A program made the translations under genes and the position numbers. The notes below the pieces were generated by a model. The model worked only from the letters and a program-made list of their open reading frames with translations. It had not been told where the DNA came from and did no database searches. A DNA stretch of 64,000 nt from Hoeflea algicola (GTDB taxonomy: Bacteria; Pseudomonadota; Alphaproteobacteria; Rhizobiales; Rhizobiaceae), in assembly GCF_026619415.1 (NCBI RefSeq), contig NZ_JAOVZR010000001.1, forward strand, positions 2,294,001 to 2,358,000. The letters run 5' to 3'. Shown here piece after piece: positions 46,076 to 54,591 of this stretch; the first letter of the stretch is position 1, and every line of letters starts with the position of its first letter.

Positions 46076-47209
46076 TCACGTTTTGATGATGTAATTGCAG
46101 ACCAGCGTCGGCTGCACGTTGTTGTGCGCCGCTCCTGAGCCCGCCGGAGCGTTCGTACCCGAGGTGGTGTGCGTGTGCGTCGCGCTGATCCCCGACGTGC
46201 TGACGGTGTCGGTGTTGGCGCTGCCGCCGAACACGAACCTTTGCGTCGCGTTGCTACCCGCGCTGTCTGTCGCACCACCGACCGGGTGAGTGTGCGCACC
46301 GCCGGCCCCTGTTGCATCACCGGTAAAGGAGTGGGTGTGGCTGGCAAGCTGCGCGGTCGTGAGCGTGTGCGTCTCCGAACCGCCGACTGCGCCGAGCGTC
46401 GCACCGTCGACACCGGAACCGCCCGTCGTCAGACGGGAGGCCGCCGAGCCGCCCATGTTGTCCTTGCCGGAGAGGCTGCGGCCACGTAGGTCAGGGAGGT
46501 TGAACGTGGTGGACCCGTCGCCCACCCCGTAGGTCGTGCTCAGCGCAGTGAACAGGTCTGCGTAGGTTGTGCGGCTGACGGCTTGGCCATAGCAAAGCAG
46601 CCAACCGGACGGGGCCGAGGCTCCGGCGTAAGCGAGGATCGAACCTGCGGGTGTATACGGCGTTGCAGTGGCGCCGGCTTCCATGTTGGCGAGCTTCGTC
46701 TTTTCGAGCGCCGTGAAGACCTTGTTGGTGGTGCCGTCCTGGTGGCTGTCGGTATCGAAAACGTCCAGCTCGCGGAAATTCGGATCGTAGACGGACACCA
46801 GCATGTTGCCGACCGCCGTCGCCAGCGCGAACTGCACCAGCCACGTAACCGGGTCAATACTCGGCTCTGTAGCGCCGGATGAGGTGTGAAACAGCCGCGA
46901 CACGTAGAAATACCCGTCGTGGAAGACGCCATCGCCGGCATAATACTCGACGCTGTCATTTGACCACTCGCCGCGCGGCCTCCAGTTGTTCGTCAGCGCC
47001 GGGGATAGCTGATCCGGGCCGACGCTGCCGTTCTTCAAATTGCCATCTGCCCGCCGAACGTCGGCAACCGCCGCTATCGTCTCGGATAGTGTCGTCTCGA
47101 TGTTGGTGAACTCGTTGTCCACGCTGGCCGCTGGTAAAGGAGCCGCGGGGCTGGAGGCCTGGAAGCCCGAGAAGCTGTAGCTGACTACGTAGGGTGTCGG
47201 GTCGGCCAT
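46076..47209 (-). CDS. Tail collar/receptor-binding fibre
   Basis: 377 residues. An N-terminal ~100-residue domain shared with the second receptor-binding protein (SYSFSGFQ, VRRADGNLKNGSVGPDQL) is followed by a phage collar domain (GSILAYAGASAPSGWLLCYGQAVS-type block) and a C-terminal region with repeated HTHSF, HTHP and HTHT metal-binding motifs, as in short tail fibres. Ends NNVQPTLVCNYIIKT, typical of the family. Confidence 0.92.
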   Translation of the reverse strand: MADPTPYVVSYSFSGFQASSPAAPLPAASVDNEFTNIETTLSETIAAVADVRRADGNLKNGSVGPDQLSPALTNNWRPRGEWSNDSVEYYAGDGVFHDGYFYVSRLFHTSSGATEPSIDPVTWLVQFALATAVGNMLVSVYDPNFRELDVFDTDSHQDGTTNKVFTALEKTKLANMEAGATATPYTPAGSILAYAGASAPSGWLLCYGQAVSRTTYADLFTALSTTYGVGDGSTTFNLPDLRGRSLSGKDNMGGSAASRLTTGGSGVDGATLGAVGGSETHTLTTAQLASHTHSFTGDATGAGGAHTHPVGGATDSAGSNATQRFVFGGSANTDTVSTSGISATHTHTTSGTNAPAGSGAAHNNVQPTLVCNYIIKT

Positions 47210-47281
47210 GTCGGGCGTGTCCAGTTATGTCGTGCGTCAGTTTATACAGTAGCCACCGGCGGGTGTAAACCGCGAGGGTTG

Positions 47282-47335
47282 TCATGTGCTCCAGGCGTAG
47301 CGCAGCACATGCCGCCAGTTTTTACCGAAAGCCAT
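47282..47335 (-). CDS. 17-codon ORF upstream of collar gene
   Basis: GAGG precedes an ATG that encodes MAFGKNWRHVLRYAWST and stops. The NWRxVLRxAWS pattern recalls the start of small phage membrane proteins, so this may be a truncated relic. Weak support. Confidence 0.3.
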   Translation of the reverse strand: MAFGKNWRHVLRYAWST

Positions 47336-47338
47336 GGC

Positions 47339-47431
47339 TTACCTCGCAACCTTTACATCAGACGCCGTGAAGTTGGTCGGCGCCGGTAGCGGGTAGCCAC
47401 GGTTCGGCGTGTCGTTTTCGATTTGGGTCAT
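47339..47431 (-). CDS. 30-residue phage peptide
   Basis: GAAGGA upstream of the ATG, then MTQIENDTPNRGYPLPAPTN and ten more residues. The NRxYPLPxPxN phrase recurs in short phage tail-region proteins as I remember them. Stop followed by the next small ORF with a shared GAGG site. Confidence 0.45.
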   Translation of the reverse strand: MTQIENDTPNRGYPLPAPTNFTASDVKVAR

Positions 47432-47557
47432 GCCATCATTGGTCCTTCGTGATTTTCATTTTCGATTGTGCTTGAAAATTATTTCGCGCTCGCTTCGGTT
47501 GCGTCGATGTTCTCATGTGCTCCACGACTGCTCGGGGCGATTGCATCCTTGCGAGAT

Positions 47558-48559
47558 ATGCACTACTCAGATTCAATGAACCGGATCGAACCCCTTCACA
47601 GCCTGAGAGGTGCTGCGGCAATCGGCGTTGTGTTTGCGCACGCCTATGGGGCCACTGATCTGCCGTTCGAGTTCCCGCGCCATGCTCCGCAGATAGGGGT
47701 CGATATCTTTTTCGCTATCAGCGGGTTTGTGATGATGTTCGCCCACCGCGAGCAATTCGGCAGCAAGGCCAATGCTGCAAGCTTCCTGCGCAAGCGCGCT
47801 ATTCGGATCGTGCCGCTGTATTGGCTTCTGACCCTGCTTGCAGTTGCCCTCGGGATATTCGCCCCGTTCCTGTTTCGGAACACAGCCGCGTTTACCCCCG
47901 AATGGGTGATTGGTTCACTGCTGTTTATCCCGGTCTCATCGCCGGATGGGTTTACGGTCCCGGTCCTGGGCGTTGGCTGGACGCTCAACTACGAAGCGAT
48001 TTTCTATGTGATCTTTGCCGCCGGAATGCTGGCACCGATCCGCTACGGACTGCCGTTCGTGGTGGCCGCGCTGATCGTCATTGTCCCGAGCTACCCGATG
48101 TCTGTGGAGTTTCTATTCGGGATGGCCGTTGCCTGGACGGTTCAATCAAGGCCGGAAATGCTGCGAGCCTACCGGCCTGCGCTTATGCTGCTGGTTCTGT
48201 GCGCCATCCCCGCAACACTGTTCGTGCCGCCGGAAGATGGGTTTGTCCGCGCGATCGCGTGGGGCATTCCCGCCGCCGCCCTTGTCGCCTTGATAGTCAC
48301 CGCCAAACGCGCCTTCGGAGGCTCGGTTCTTGGCGATGCGTCCTATGCGATTTACCTTGTGCAGGTCTTCACCCTGCCGGCCGCGTTCAAGCTGTTTCGT
48401 GGCCTTGGGCTGGACAACCCATTTGCCGCAATCGCCTTTGCCGTAGCGCTGACGATCGCGGCGGGGATTGTCCTTTGGTACGCTTTTGAAAAGCCGGCCC
48501 TTCACCTACTGCGCAGCGCTACAGGTTCCAGGCTATCTCCTGCGCAAACACACCTTTAG
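47558..48559 (+). CDS. Acyltransferase family 3 (OafA-like), probable O-antigen conversion gene
   Basis: 333 residues if started at ATG 47558; ATG 47576 gives MNRIEPLHSLRGAAAIGVVF and is equally possible. About ten membrane helices, with the family motifs LRGxAAIGVVFAHA and RKRAIRIVPLYWLL. These inner-membrane enzymes O-acetylate lipopolysaccharide or other glycans. It is the only plus-strand gene in the virion/lysis region and lies between two receptor-binding genes, so it is likely a lysogenic-conversion gene altering the phage receptor. Its 3' end overlaps the tailspike gene by 41 bp. Confidence 0.88.
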   Translation: MHYSDSMNRIEPLHSLRGAAAIGVVFAHAYGATDLPFEFPRHAPQIGVDIFFAISGFVMMFAHREQFGSKANAASFLRKRAIRIVPLYWLLTLLAVALGIFAPFLFRNTAAFTPEWVIGSLLFIPVSSPDGFTVPVLGVGWTLNYEAIFYVIFAAGMLAPIRYGLPFVVAALIVIVPSYPMSVEFLFGMAVAWTVQSRPEMLRAYRPALMLLVLCAIPATLFVPPEDGFVRAIAWGIPAAALVALIVTAKRAFGGSVLGDASYAIYLVQVFTLPAAFKLFRGLGLDNPFAAIAFAVALTIAAGIVLWYAFEKPALHLLRSATGSRLSPAQTHL

Positions 48560-51059
48560 TGCTGCTTGCGGTCAGCGCATCCGCTCCCGCGTTCTTGAAC
48601 CAGGAGATGACACCTGTTGTAGCAACTGATGCTACACCGAAGGTCGACAAATTGTTGTCGATGAGCGCTACCCCATAGGCATTTCTAGTCGCAGTCGGCG
48701 CAAACAGCGCTGGCATTCCGGTGGCTGTCATATCTGTGGTGTTCGACGTATCTGACAGTGCTGGAATTGTAAGCGTAACACGCCCTTCGGCTAGCCTGGC
48801 CTTGGCTGAACCGGATGGAGGCGAGCCAAACCCCGTCAACGCCATCGTGAACGTCTCTTCCCACTCACCAGAAATCCCGGTGTAATTGCTCGTGAAGTAT
48901 GGCGTCGGGCACTCAGAGAAGTCGCAGCCCTTGATGCGGATGGATTTGTCTGCAGTGTTCGGTAGCGCAATACCTATCAGCGCGACGTGGGTGTCGACGG
49001 AAGTATCCGTGCGCCGCGTCACGCATCCTTCGAACAGAACTTCGTTGCCGTCGCCGGCACACTGAAACCCGCATGGGTTATCGGTGCCCCCGCTGCCAGA
49101 CCCCGGCGACCGCGGGTTTATGGCAACCACGTCCTTGGTCGTAAAATCAATATTGTTGCCTGCGCAGTAGACCGCGTTGGAATAAGCGTCGGTGGACGTG
49201 ACGTTGAATATGCCGCCGCCCTTGGCGTTGAGGACAAGGATCGCCCCCGAAGCCCCGCTCGCTGGCGTCCCGTGATTGTAAATTGAACCGTCCCTGACGA
49301 CGCAATTGACCGCATAGGTGTCTGACGGTCCGAGTATCCAGATGGCTTCGGCCTGCTGCAGCGTGTTCGGCGTCGCCTGCGTGTTGGTTCCATCGAGGTA
49401 ATTGTACATCTTGAAACCGGAGATCGTGCAGTCGATAGCACCACGACCGGGAGACGTGAGCCCGGTCCCCGTGATGACGCCCGCTGACCGACAGTTCCAG
49501 AAGATGTCGCCTTTCGAGAAACAGCCGTCTCCGGCGTGTGTGTCCCACCCGTGCCACGTCGGGTTGTTCTTGATGACGCAACCGATGGTCCCGCATCGCT
49601 TGGAGCGCGGATACCGGACATAGTCACTAGTCCCGCTGGCTGTCGTCGCCGTGAAGTTGTAGCCGTTGATCTCTTGACTGGGCGACGTTCCGAAAACGAC
49701 GCCTATGATGCCGTCCAAAACCGAACCGCGCACAACTACGTCTTCCGAGCAGTACGCTATGACGTGAGAATGCCGGCAATTCTGGATGAGCTTTATGTCG
49801 ATCTGCACATTTTTTGCGAACTGCGTCTCGATACCCTGGTAGAAGCCTGAAATCTTGCCAATGCCCGTGACTGCACCATTCTCGACATACACAGGAGCCG
49901 TCGCGGCCACAGCGGACGTTCCAAGCCACTGCACGCCGGTTTGCGTGGCAGTCGCGCCAGGGCCTGTAACACTGCCGTCAATGTGCAGATGAGTGTTGTC
50001 ATTCTGCATGACAAATGCGGAGACTGTCGTAGATACGATGTTGATCGCACCATCAACCCGAACACGCATTCCTTCAGCCGGGTATATAGTCGTTGCAAAT
50101 CGGTAAGTCTTGCCGCCCGGATACCAAAGCTCGAAACCAAGATAAGAGCAAAGCGCGACAAGAGCCTGACCGACTGCCCCGTCATCGTTTGCGTCATCAC
50201 CAAGCGCGCCGCCCCAAGTAACCGGAACAGACATCGCAGGCCCAAGCACCCGCACCCAAGCGCCTAATGTTGCCGCTATGGCGTCGGCCTTGGCATAAAC
50301 AGCCTCATTCGGGTCAAGCGCCACCCGAGCAGCGTAGTCGCCGGTCCTCCATATAAACAGACCCTCGCGCCCAGCCTCCATGAGAAAAGCTGACGTGATG
50401 GTGGTTGTGTCGAGTGCCTTCAATGCTGTAAGTGTCAGTGGGAATGCGTTCGGCTTGTCGCTCAGATCGTCGTAACTGCCGGAAGTCGCCACAGTCTTCA
50501 GTTCTAGCGAAGCGCGTTGTGCTGCTGCGTCAGCCCCCGCAAGGAGTGTGCGGCCGGCTTCTGTAGTCTCGGCGTCCATCCACGCGCTAATGGCAGCCGT
50601 AGCTGCGCCCGCAGCGTCTTCAGCGGAGCCCGCAGCGTCTTCAGCGTAACCTGCGGCTTCGCTGGTAGCCGCCGTGAAATCGGCCACCAAAACCCAGCTT
50701 CCGGCGGCCAGATCATCATCGAACACACCGGAGCGGTGGCTGAGCAGCGCCTGGTAGAAGCCGGCGCCCTCAAAAACCGTATCCCGTGCGATATAGTTCG
50801 TCTCGGTCGCCCATTCGGTCGGCGGGTTGAAACCGAACCCGTCCAGCTCGGCTTTAAGCTGGTCGAAACCGATCGAATTGTTCTGAACAGCCCCGTCCGA
50901 GCGCCTGACACTGGTCAGCGCGTCGATCGTGCCATCAATCCCTCGCTTGAGATTGGCCAGATCGTTGTCGAGCTGCGTGCCGGGAAACGGATTATCCTGC
51001 TGCTCCTGCTGAAAACCTGTGTAGGAGTAGTCGATCGTCGGCTTCGTCGGATCTGCCAT
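48519..51059 (-). CDS. Tailspike/tail fibre with right-handed beta-helix
   Basis: 846 residues from ATG 51059. N-terminal domain YSYTGFQ to VRRSDGAVQNNSIGFDQL is paralogous to that of the collar protein. A short Ala/Glu/Asp repeat (~148-165) and a head region precede a pectin-lyase-like beta-helix (~330-720; recurring ING, GFK, GCD turns), then a C-terminal beta domain. Such spikes bind or cleave surface polysaccharide. No catalytic pair can be assigned by eye. Confidence 0.88.
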   Translation of the reverse strand: MADPTKPTIDYSYTGFQQEQQDNPFPGTQLDNDLANLKRGIDGTIDALTSVRRSDGAVQNNSIGFDQLKAELDGFGFNPPTEWATETNYIARDTVFEGAGFYQALLSHRSGVFDDDLAAGSWVLVADFTAATSEAAGYAEDAAGSAEDAAGAATAAISAWMDAETTEAGRTLLAGADAAAQRASLELKTVATSGSYDDLSDKPNAFPLTLTALKALDTTTITSAFLMEAGREGLFIWRTGDYAARVALDPNEAVYAKADAIAATLGAWVRVLGPAMSVPVTWGGALGDDANDDGAVGQALVALCSYLGFELWYPGGKTYRFATTIYPAEGMRVRVDGAINIVSTTVSAFVMQNDNTHLHIDGSVTGPGATATQTGVQWLGTSAVAATAPVYVENGAVTGIGKISGFYQGIETQFAKNVQIDIKLIQNCRHSHVIAYCSEDVVVRGSVLDGIIGVVFGTSPSQEINGYNFTATTASGTSDYVRYPRSKRCGTIGCVIKNNPTWHGWDTHAGDGCFSKGDIFWNCRSAGVITGTGLTSPGRGAIDCTISGFKMYNYLDGTNTQATPNTLQQAEAIWILGPSDTYAVNCVVRDGSIYNHGTPASGASGAILVLNAKGGGIFNVTSTDAYSNAVYCAGNNIDFTTKDVVAINPRSPGSGSGGTDNPCGFQCAGDGNEVLFEGCVTRRTDTSVDTHVALIGIALPNTADKSIRIKGCDFSECPTPYFTSNYTGISGEWEETFTMALTGFGSPPSGSAKARLAEGRVTLTIPALSDTSNTTDMTATGMPALFAPTATRNAYGVALIDNNLSTFGVASVATTGVISWFKNAGADALTASSTKGVFAQEIAWNL

Positions 51060-51089
51060 TTCGTCGGCCCCTTGTCGCTTGTCGCACGA

Positions 51090-51118
51090 CATATACCAGC
51101 GAGACGCTACAAACGCAA
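51090..51118 (-). promoter_or_regulatory. Possible promoter of the tailspike gene
   Basis: TTGCGT (51113-51118), 17 bases, TATATG (51090-51095) on the minus strand, about 25-30 nt before the ATG. It lies just after a terminator, where a new promoter would be needed. Only moderate match. Confidence 0.35.
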
Positions 51119-51124
51119 AACGAA

Positions 51125-51158
51125 AAACCACCGCAGCGGGTGGGCGCTGCGGTGGTTT
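51125..51158. terminator. Strong hairpin between terS and tailspike
   Basis: Perfect 14-bp stem AAACCACCGCAGCG / CGCTGCGGTGGTTT with a 6-base loop; A/T flanks on both sides suit both directions. Confidence 0.8.
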
Positions 51159-51524
51159 CTGGAGGTGACGACCAAATCACCGATCAGTCCTGGGAGGGAC
51201 AAGGCAATTTGTAAGTCGGATGGAGTGAGGTTGTCAAGCGTCGCGGCCGTCTCGGCCCGGTGCGTCATCGGAATACCGATATTGACCCGGCTCGGCCGTT
51301 TCGGGCCGGTGCGGTCGAGTAGGACAGATCGTCCCGGTTCGATTTTGGGGCGTAAATTCCTATGCGCCTCCGGCGAGGTCTACGGGGCCGACGCCGGACT
51401 GATGCCGGGGGCCGGGTGGCCGGCCGAGGCGGGGTCGCGACGGGTGAACTACCTAGACAACGTAGAGGCCGCGCCTGTCTTATCAGTGACTTAGCCTATG
51501 CGCTTGCAAGCGCTTTGCAAGCTT
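51159..51524. other. Gene-free GC-rich spacer upstream of terS stop
   Basis: About 365 bases without a credible gene. It contains two imperfect copies of GCCGT(C/T)TCGG(C/G)CCGGTGCG (near 51246 and 51297) and several GGCCGG blocks that can pair. It lies next to terS and could be a packaging (pac) or recombination site, but nothing proves this. Confidence 0.4.
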
Positions 51525-52004
51525 TCACTCGAAAGCGTCGCCGATCGGCTGTTGTTCGTCGCCCTCAATGACAGGCTTTGCTTGATCCGATAGCGCGCGT
51601 GTCATGGCCGCTTGTGTGGCTTCCATCCGCTGGATCTCATGCCGCAATTCGTCGCCTGTCATCTCGTGCAATTCCTTGCCGGCGCCGCCGTCCTGGGCGC
51701 CTAAGCCGCTGGCCTTCATCAGGATCTCCGACGCCTTGACGCGCGCGCCGGCTGGCATTTTCGTGTCAAGCGCTATCTCTGCAAGGTTATAGACGGCGGC
51801 TGGGCCTAGCTTCTCTTCTAGGGCTTTCTGACATTCCGAGCGCACCGCGTTGGCGATTAGCGGGTTTTCCATAAGCTTCCAACCGGCGATCGCCGGGCTC
51901 GCATAGCCGGCTTTCGTCGCTGCGTATTCTTTATTATGTGTGCGTGCCATATGCCCAATAAACGCCTTTTGCTGGCCTGAAAACCGTTTCTGTTTTTGCG
52001 CCAT
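51525..52004 (-). CDS. terS: Terminase small subunit
   Basis: 159 residues. N-terminal helix-turn-helix (FSGQQKAFIGHMARTHNKEYAATKAGYASPAIAG) and helical oligomerisation core followed by an acidic tail ending DAFE. It recognises the packaging site. Unusually it lies about 7 kb from terL, with receptor-binding and lysis genes between. Confidence 0.88.
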   Translation of the reverse strand: MAQKQKRFSGQQKAFIGHMARTHNKEYAATKAGYASPAIAGWKLMENPLIANAVRSECQKALEEKLGPAAVYNLAEIALDTKMPAGARVKASEILMKASGLGAQDGGAGKELHEMTGDELRHEIQRMEATQAAMTRALSDQAKPVIEGDEQQPIGDAFE

Positions 52005-52079
52005 AACGCCCTCATATTCATAACGGTTGCGAAACGACTTAACCGAGCCTTGCCGATCGTATCAACCTATCAAGAAGTT

Positions 52080-52107
52080 ATGATATGTCCAGCGTTACCA
52101 AAGTTAA
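52080..52107 (-). promoter_or_regulatory. Promoter reading into terS
   Basis: TTAACT (52102-52107), 16 bases, TATCAT (52080-52085) on the minus strand. The -35 lies within the right edge of an inverted repeat (52104-52122), suggesting control by a bound protein. Confidence 0.5.
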
Positions 52108-52122
52108 CCTAAATCTGGTTAA
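52104..52122. promoter_or_regulatory. Operator-like inverted repeat TTAACC-N7-GGTTAA
   Basis: Perfect 6-bp arms with near-symmetrical flanks in the divergent region between terS and the plus-strand ArdA operon. It overlaps the terS -35 and is about 35 bp from the plus-strand promoter. Confidence 0.5.
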
Positions 52123-52155
52123 TTCTCAAGCTGTCGCTTTTGTCAATTATGTCGC

Positions 52156-52184
52156 TTGACAACCACCATCAACCGACATACATT
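52156..52184 (+). promoter_or_regulatory. Promoter of the ArdA operon
   Basis: TTGACA (52156-52161), 17 bases, TACATT (52179-52184). The box CAACCGACATACATTTG (52170-52186) is repeated exactly in the promoter at 58.9 kb. TTGTCAA and TTGACAA flank the -35 as an inverted repeat. Confidence 0.72.
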
Positions 52185-52212
52185 TGCACCATACAAACAC
52201 GGAGAAACGACC

Positions 52213-52440
52213 ATGCAATTCGACCACACTCACAAGCCAAACCGCGACAATCTCAGCCCCGCAACCGCCACAATGATGGACCGGGTTTTCTACCGTCGCC
52301 GCGCTGAAGGCTTGAATGTTCAATTCATCGGGGCTTCAGGCGATCTGGATGAATGGTCGTTCAACAATGCCGAACGTCGCGACGCTTTCGTCGCCACGCT
52401 GGCAAAGCACGGCAAAGCCTATGCTGCAGCCGAAGCCTGA
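52213..52440 (+). CDS. Small phage protein, first gene of ArdA operon
   Basis: 75 residues from ATG 52213, with GGAG 10 nt upstream. Contains FYRRRAEGLNVQFIGASGDLDEWSF-type strands. A frame start at 52156 coincides with the promoter and is rejected. Function unknown; early expression is likely. Confidence 0.7.
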   Translation: MQFDHTHKPNRDNLSPATATMMDRVFYRRRAEGLNVQFIGASGDLDEWSFNNAERRDAFVATLAKHGKAYAAAEA

Positions 52441-52482
52441 CACTGTTTTGCACCATACAAACCGACACAAGGAACCGAGCAA

Positions 52483-52770
52483 ATGGCTAAAATATCATTC
52501 AAGGCGAAAACCGAGACTGTCTACGAAATGGACGGGACGCCAGCATACACCCGCGTCAAAGTACCCACGCTGGACCGCAAGCACTGCGACATTCCCGCAT
52601 TTCGCCAACATCCTAAATTCGGCGGCTTTGCAAACTCCGATATGTTCCCCAACATACTGGCGCGCATAAAGCGCGACCGTCTTGGCGAATACATCAGACT
52701 TGACCGTGTCCCTGAAGGCGTCGCTGTCGACACTACCGGCTTTTTGGCGATTGTTTCGCTTGACGCCTAG
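52483..52770 (+). CDS. Small phage protein
   Basis: 95 residues, AAGGAACCGAGCAA before ATG. Basic N-terminus, DRKHCDIPAFRQHPKFGGFANSDMF in the middle. The leader repeats TTGCACCATACAAAC of the upstream gene. Function unknown; position beside ardA suggests an early host-takeover or defence-evasion role. Confidence 0.68.
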   Translation: MAKISFKAKTETVYEMDGTPAYTRVKVPTLDRKHCDIPAFRQHPKFGGFANSDMFPNILARIKRDRLGEYIRLDRVPEGVAVDTTGFLAIVSLDA

Positions 52771-52824
52771 CGCGTCAATTCTGACGCTTGCCAACCACTA
52801 ATCAACCGACAAAGGAAAACGACC

Positions 52825-53343
52825 ATGACCGCTCAGAGAATTTATGCCGCATGCCTTGCAGCTTATAACAACGGCATCTTGCATGGCCGCTGGATCGACG
52901 CGGCCAACGACGCCGACGAAATGCAAGAACAGGTTGACGCCATGCTGAGTGAAAGCCCCATTCCGGATGCTGAAGAATGGGCAATCCACGATCATGAGGG
53001 TTTAGGCAATATCGGCGAATACGCCGGTCTGGAAGCGGTGGCCAAGCGTGTGAAGCTTGCTGAACTGGCTGAGGACCGCAACATCCCGCTTGCCGTATTG
53101 ATGTCCTACGTCGAGGAATACTGCAGCGATGGCGACGACCTTGAACGGGATCTGGATGACAAATACGCCGGGGAGTTCACCGACGCTGGCGACTGGGCTG
53201 CAGAGCAAGCCGAAAACATGGGGCGCGAAATCCCGGACTGGCTTGACTGTTACATCGACTGGGAGGGTGTCTCGCGTGATTGGCTCATGGATTACTCGTC
53301 TTACGAGCACGACGGCACGACCTATCTTTTCCACAATTACTGA
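52825..53343 (+). CDS. ardA: Antirestriction protein ArdA
   Basis: 172 residues. Begins RIYAACLAAYNNGILHGRWID, then EEWAIHDHEGLGNIGEYAG and EYCSD, all strong ArdA features, and has the very acidic composition of a DNA mimic. ArdA dimers occupy type I restriction enzymes and block cleavage. It would protect incoming phage DNA. AAAGGAAAA precedes the ATG. Confidence 0.95.
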   Translation: MTAQRIYAACLAAYNNGILHGRWIDAANDADEMQEQVDAMLSESPIPDAEEWAIHDHEGLGNIGEYAGLEAVAKRVKLAELAEDRNIPLAVLMSYVEEYCSDGDDLERDLDDKYAGEFTDAGDWAAEQAENMGREIPDWLDCYIDWEGVSRDWLMDYSSYEHDGTTYLFHNY

Positions 53344-53467
53344 AAACCGCCACAACTGACCGCCAGCGCGTTTTGTAAGCATTGGCGGTATCCACCTACC
53401 CGACAACCCCACAACGCGCGCCCATGGCATGAATTTGGCCGAATGCGCATAGACAGGAACCTAGACC

Positions 53468-53971
53468 ATGACCGCACTAACCGAAACACGCAAAGCCGAT
53501 CGCCTGAAGATCGCCACGCAAGTTTGCAATTTGCTCGATCGCCTGAAGATCGATCATGCTTGGACCCGCGAAGGCTTTGTTGAAGGGTATCCGAAAGCGC
53601 ACCGCATTTCGGTCAATGCACCGCGCGGCCTGGATCTCGGAATTAAGATTGACGGCGAAAGCTGCCAACCGAATGTTTACGTGCTTTGCTGGCACATATC
53701 TAGCAAGGTCGATACATGCTTGGCCGATCGCTTCGGCGACATCAATCCGCATCACTTCTCCAAATTGACAGCCGTTGCCTATGGGCTGGATGGCTTGTTG
53801 TCGCACCTGGAGCAAAAGCTCTTGATGGCGCTGGATGGATCCGCGTTCGATGATGAACGCGAAACGGCGGCCATTGCCAAGAATGGAACGGCTGCCGATC
53901 GCAACGCCAGGTTCGCGCAATGGTGTGCTGAAGAAACCGCTAAACGCGAAGCTGCGAGGGTGAGCGCATGA
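53468..53971 (+). CDS. Hypothetical phage protein
   Basis: 167 residues. N-terminal helix with ATQVCNLLDRLKIDHAWT, a beta region, then a helical C-terminus rich in Ala/Glu/Arg. Overlaps the next gene by ATGA. The DNA repeats GATCGCCTGAAGATCG twice near the start. Function unknown. Confidence 0.7.
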   Translation: MTALTETRKADRLKIATQVCNLLDRLKIDHAWTREGFVEGYPKAHRISVNAPRGLDLGIKIDGESCQPNVYVLCWHISSKVDTCLADRFGDINPHHFSKLTAVAYGLDGLLSHLEQKLLMALDGSAFDDERETAAIAKNGTAADRNARFAQWCAEETAKREAARVSA

Positions 53972-54129
53972 CCGATTATGAAACCGGCTTGGCCGCGCAA
54001 CGTGCAGGCGTGCCCTGGTGGCACAACCCAAACCAAAGCGGCAGTGTGGAAGCCTACCAATGGGATCTAGGCCACACTGCAGGCCGCCGGTCGGGGCACT
54101 TACGCCGATACACCGAGGCGCGCACATGA
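53968..54129 (+). CDS. 53-residue phage protein
   Basis: Starts MTDYETGLAAQRAGVPWWHN and ends RRYTEART. Start and stop both overlap neighbours as ATGA. Short proteins with a YxxGxxAxxxGxPWWxNP pattern occur in phages; possibly an RNA- or nucleotide-handling small protein, but unproven. Confidence 0.62.
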   Translation: MTDYETGLAAQRAGVPWWHNPNQSGSVEAYQWDLGHTAGRRSGHLRRYTEART

Positions 54130-54239
54130 TCCTTTTCATCGGCCTTGTTTTCTTGCTGATCTGTATCCCGTTGGCGATCGTCTCAAACATGACCGGCGCC
54201 CTGTTCCGAAAACTGTATGACAAATTGCACCGACCCTGA
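54126..54239 (+). CDS. 37-residue single-pass membrane protein
   Basis: MILFIGLVFLLICIPLAIVS forms a membrane helix, followed by a basic tail (FRKLYDKLHRP). Coupled to the previous gene by ATGA and followed at once by a terminator. Could be a superinfection-exclusion or membrane-modulating peptide; this is inference. Confidence 0.55.
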   Translation: MILFIGLVFLLICIPLAIVSNMTGALFRKLYDKLHRP

Positions 54240-54242
54240 ATT

Positions 54243-54269
54243 AAGCCCCGCTATGTAGCGGGGTTTTTC
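54243..54269. terminator. Intrinsic terminator of ArdA operon
   Basis: AAGCCCCGCT-ATGT-AGCGGGGTTTTT, with T-run TTTTTCTTT on the plus strand. It also overlaps the end of the convergent zinc-finger gene and could serve it. Confidence 0.88.
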
Positions 54270-54517
54270 TTTCGGCTCTTTCGCTTTGCGGCGCGGGTTG
54301 CATTGGCTCTGGCCTTTGTTGTCGACTTGCGATGCTCCATGCACCGCCTCGCCACTTTCTGGTTTCCGCTCTCTGGCGTGGTGACTTCAAACTCAACACC
54401 GCACATCGAGCAATCCGATTTCCAGATCGCTACGACTGTCTCTCGCCCATCTTGCCTTGTGTACGGGTCTAGCCTGACCAGGGTGTAGAGTTGTTCGTTC
54501 TGTTCCATGGTTCGCAT
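54251..54517 (-). CDS. Putative zinc-finger phage protein
   Basis: 88 residues. CSMCGVEF and RRCMEHRK form a CxxC...CxxH zinc site, followed by a very basic tail (RANATRAAKRKSRKKNPAT) suited to nucleic-acid binding. Start at 54517 (GGAAG upstream) or 54508. It is downstream of the helicase and iteron cluster on the same strand. Confidence 0.7.
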   Translation of the reverse strand: MRTMEQNEQLYTLVRLDPYTRQDGRETVVAIWKSDCSMCGVEFEVTTPESGNQKVARRCMEHRKSTTKARANATRAAKRKSRKKNPAT

Positions 54518-54591
54518 TGCCGCTTCCGTCCTTTTGTATGTCGTTTCGTTTGGCCCTCTTTTTTATAAATTCAACTGGTCCGAACGGGGCA

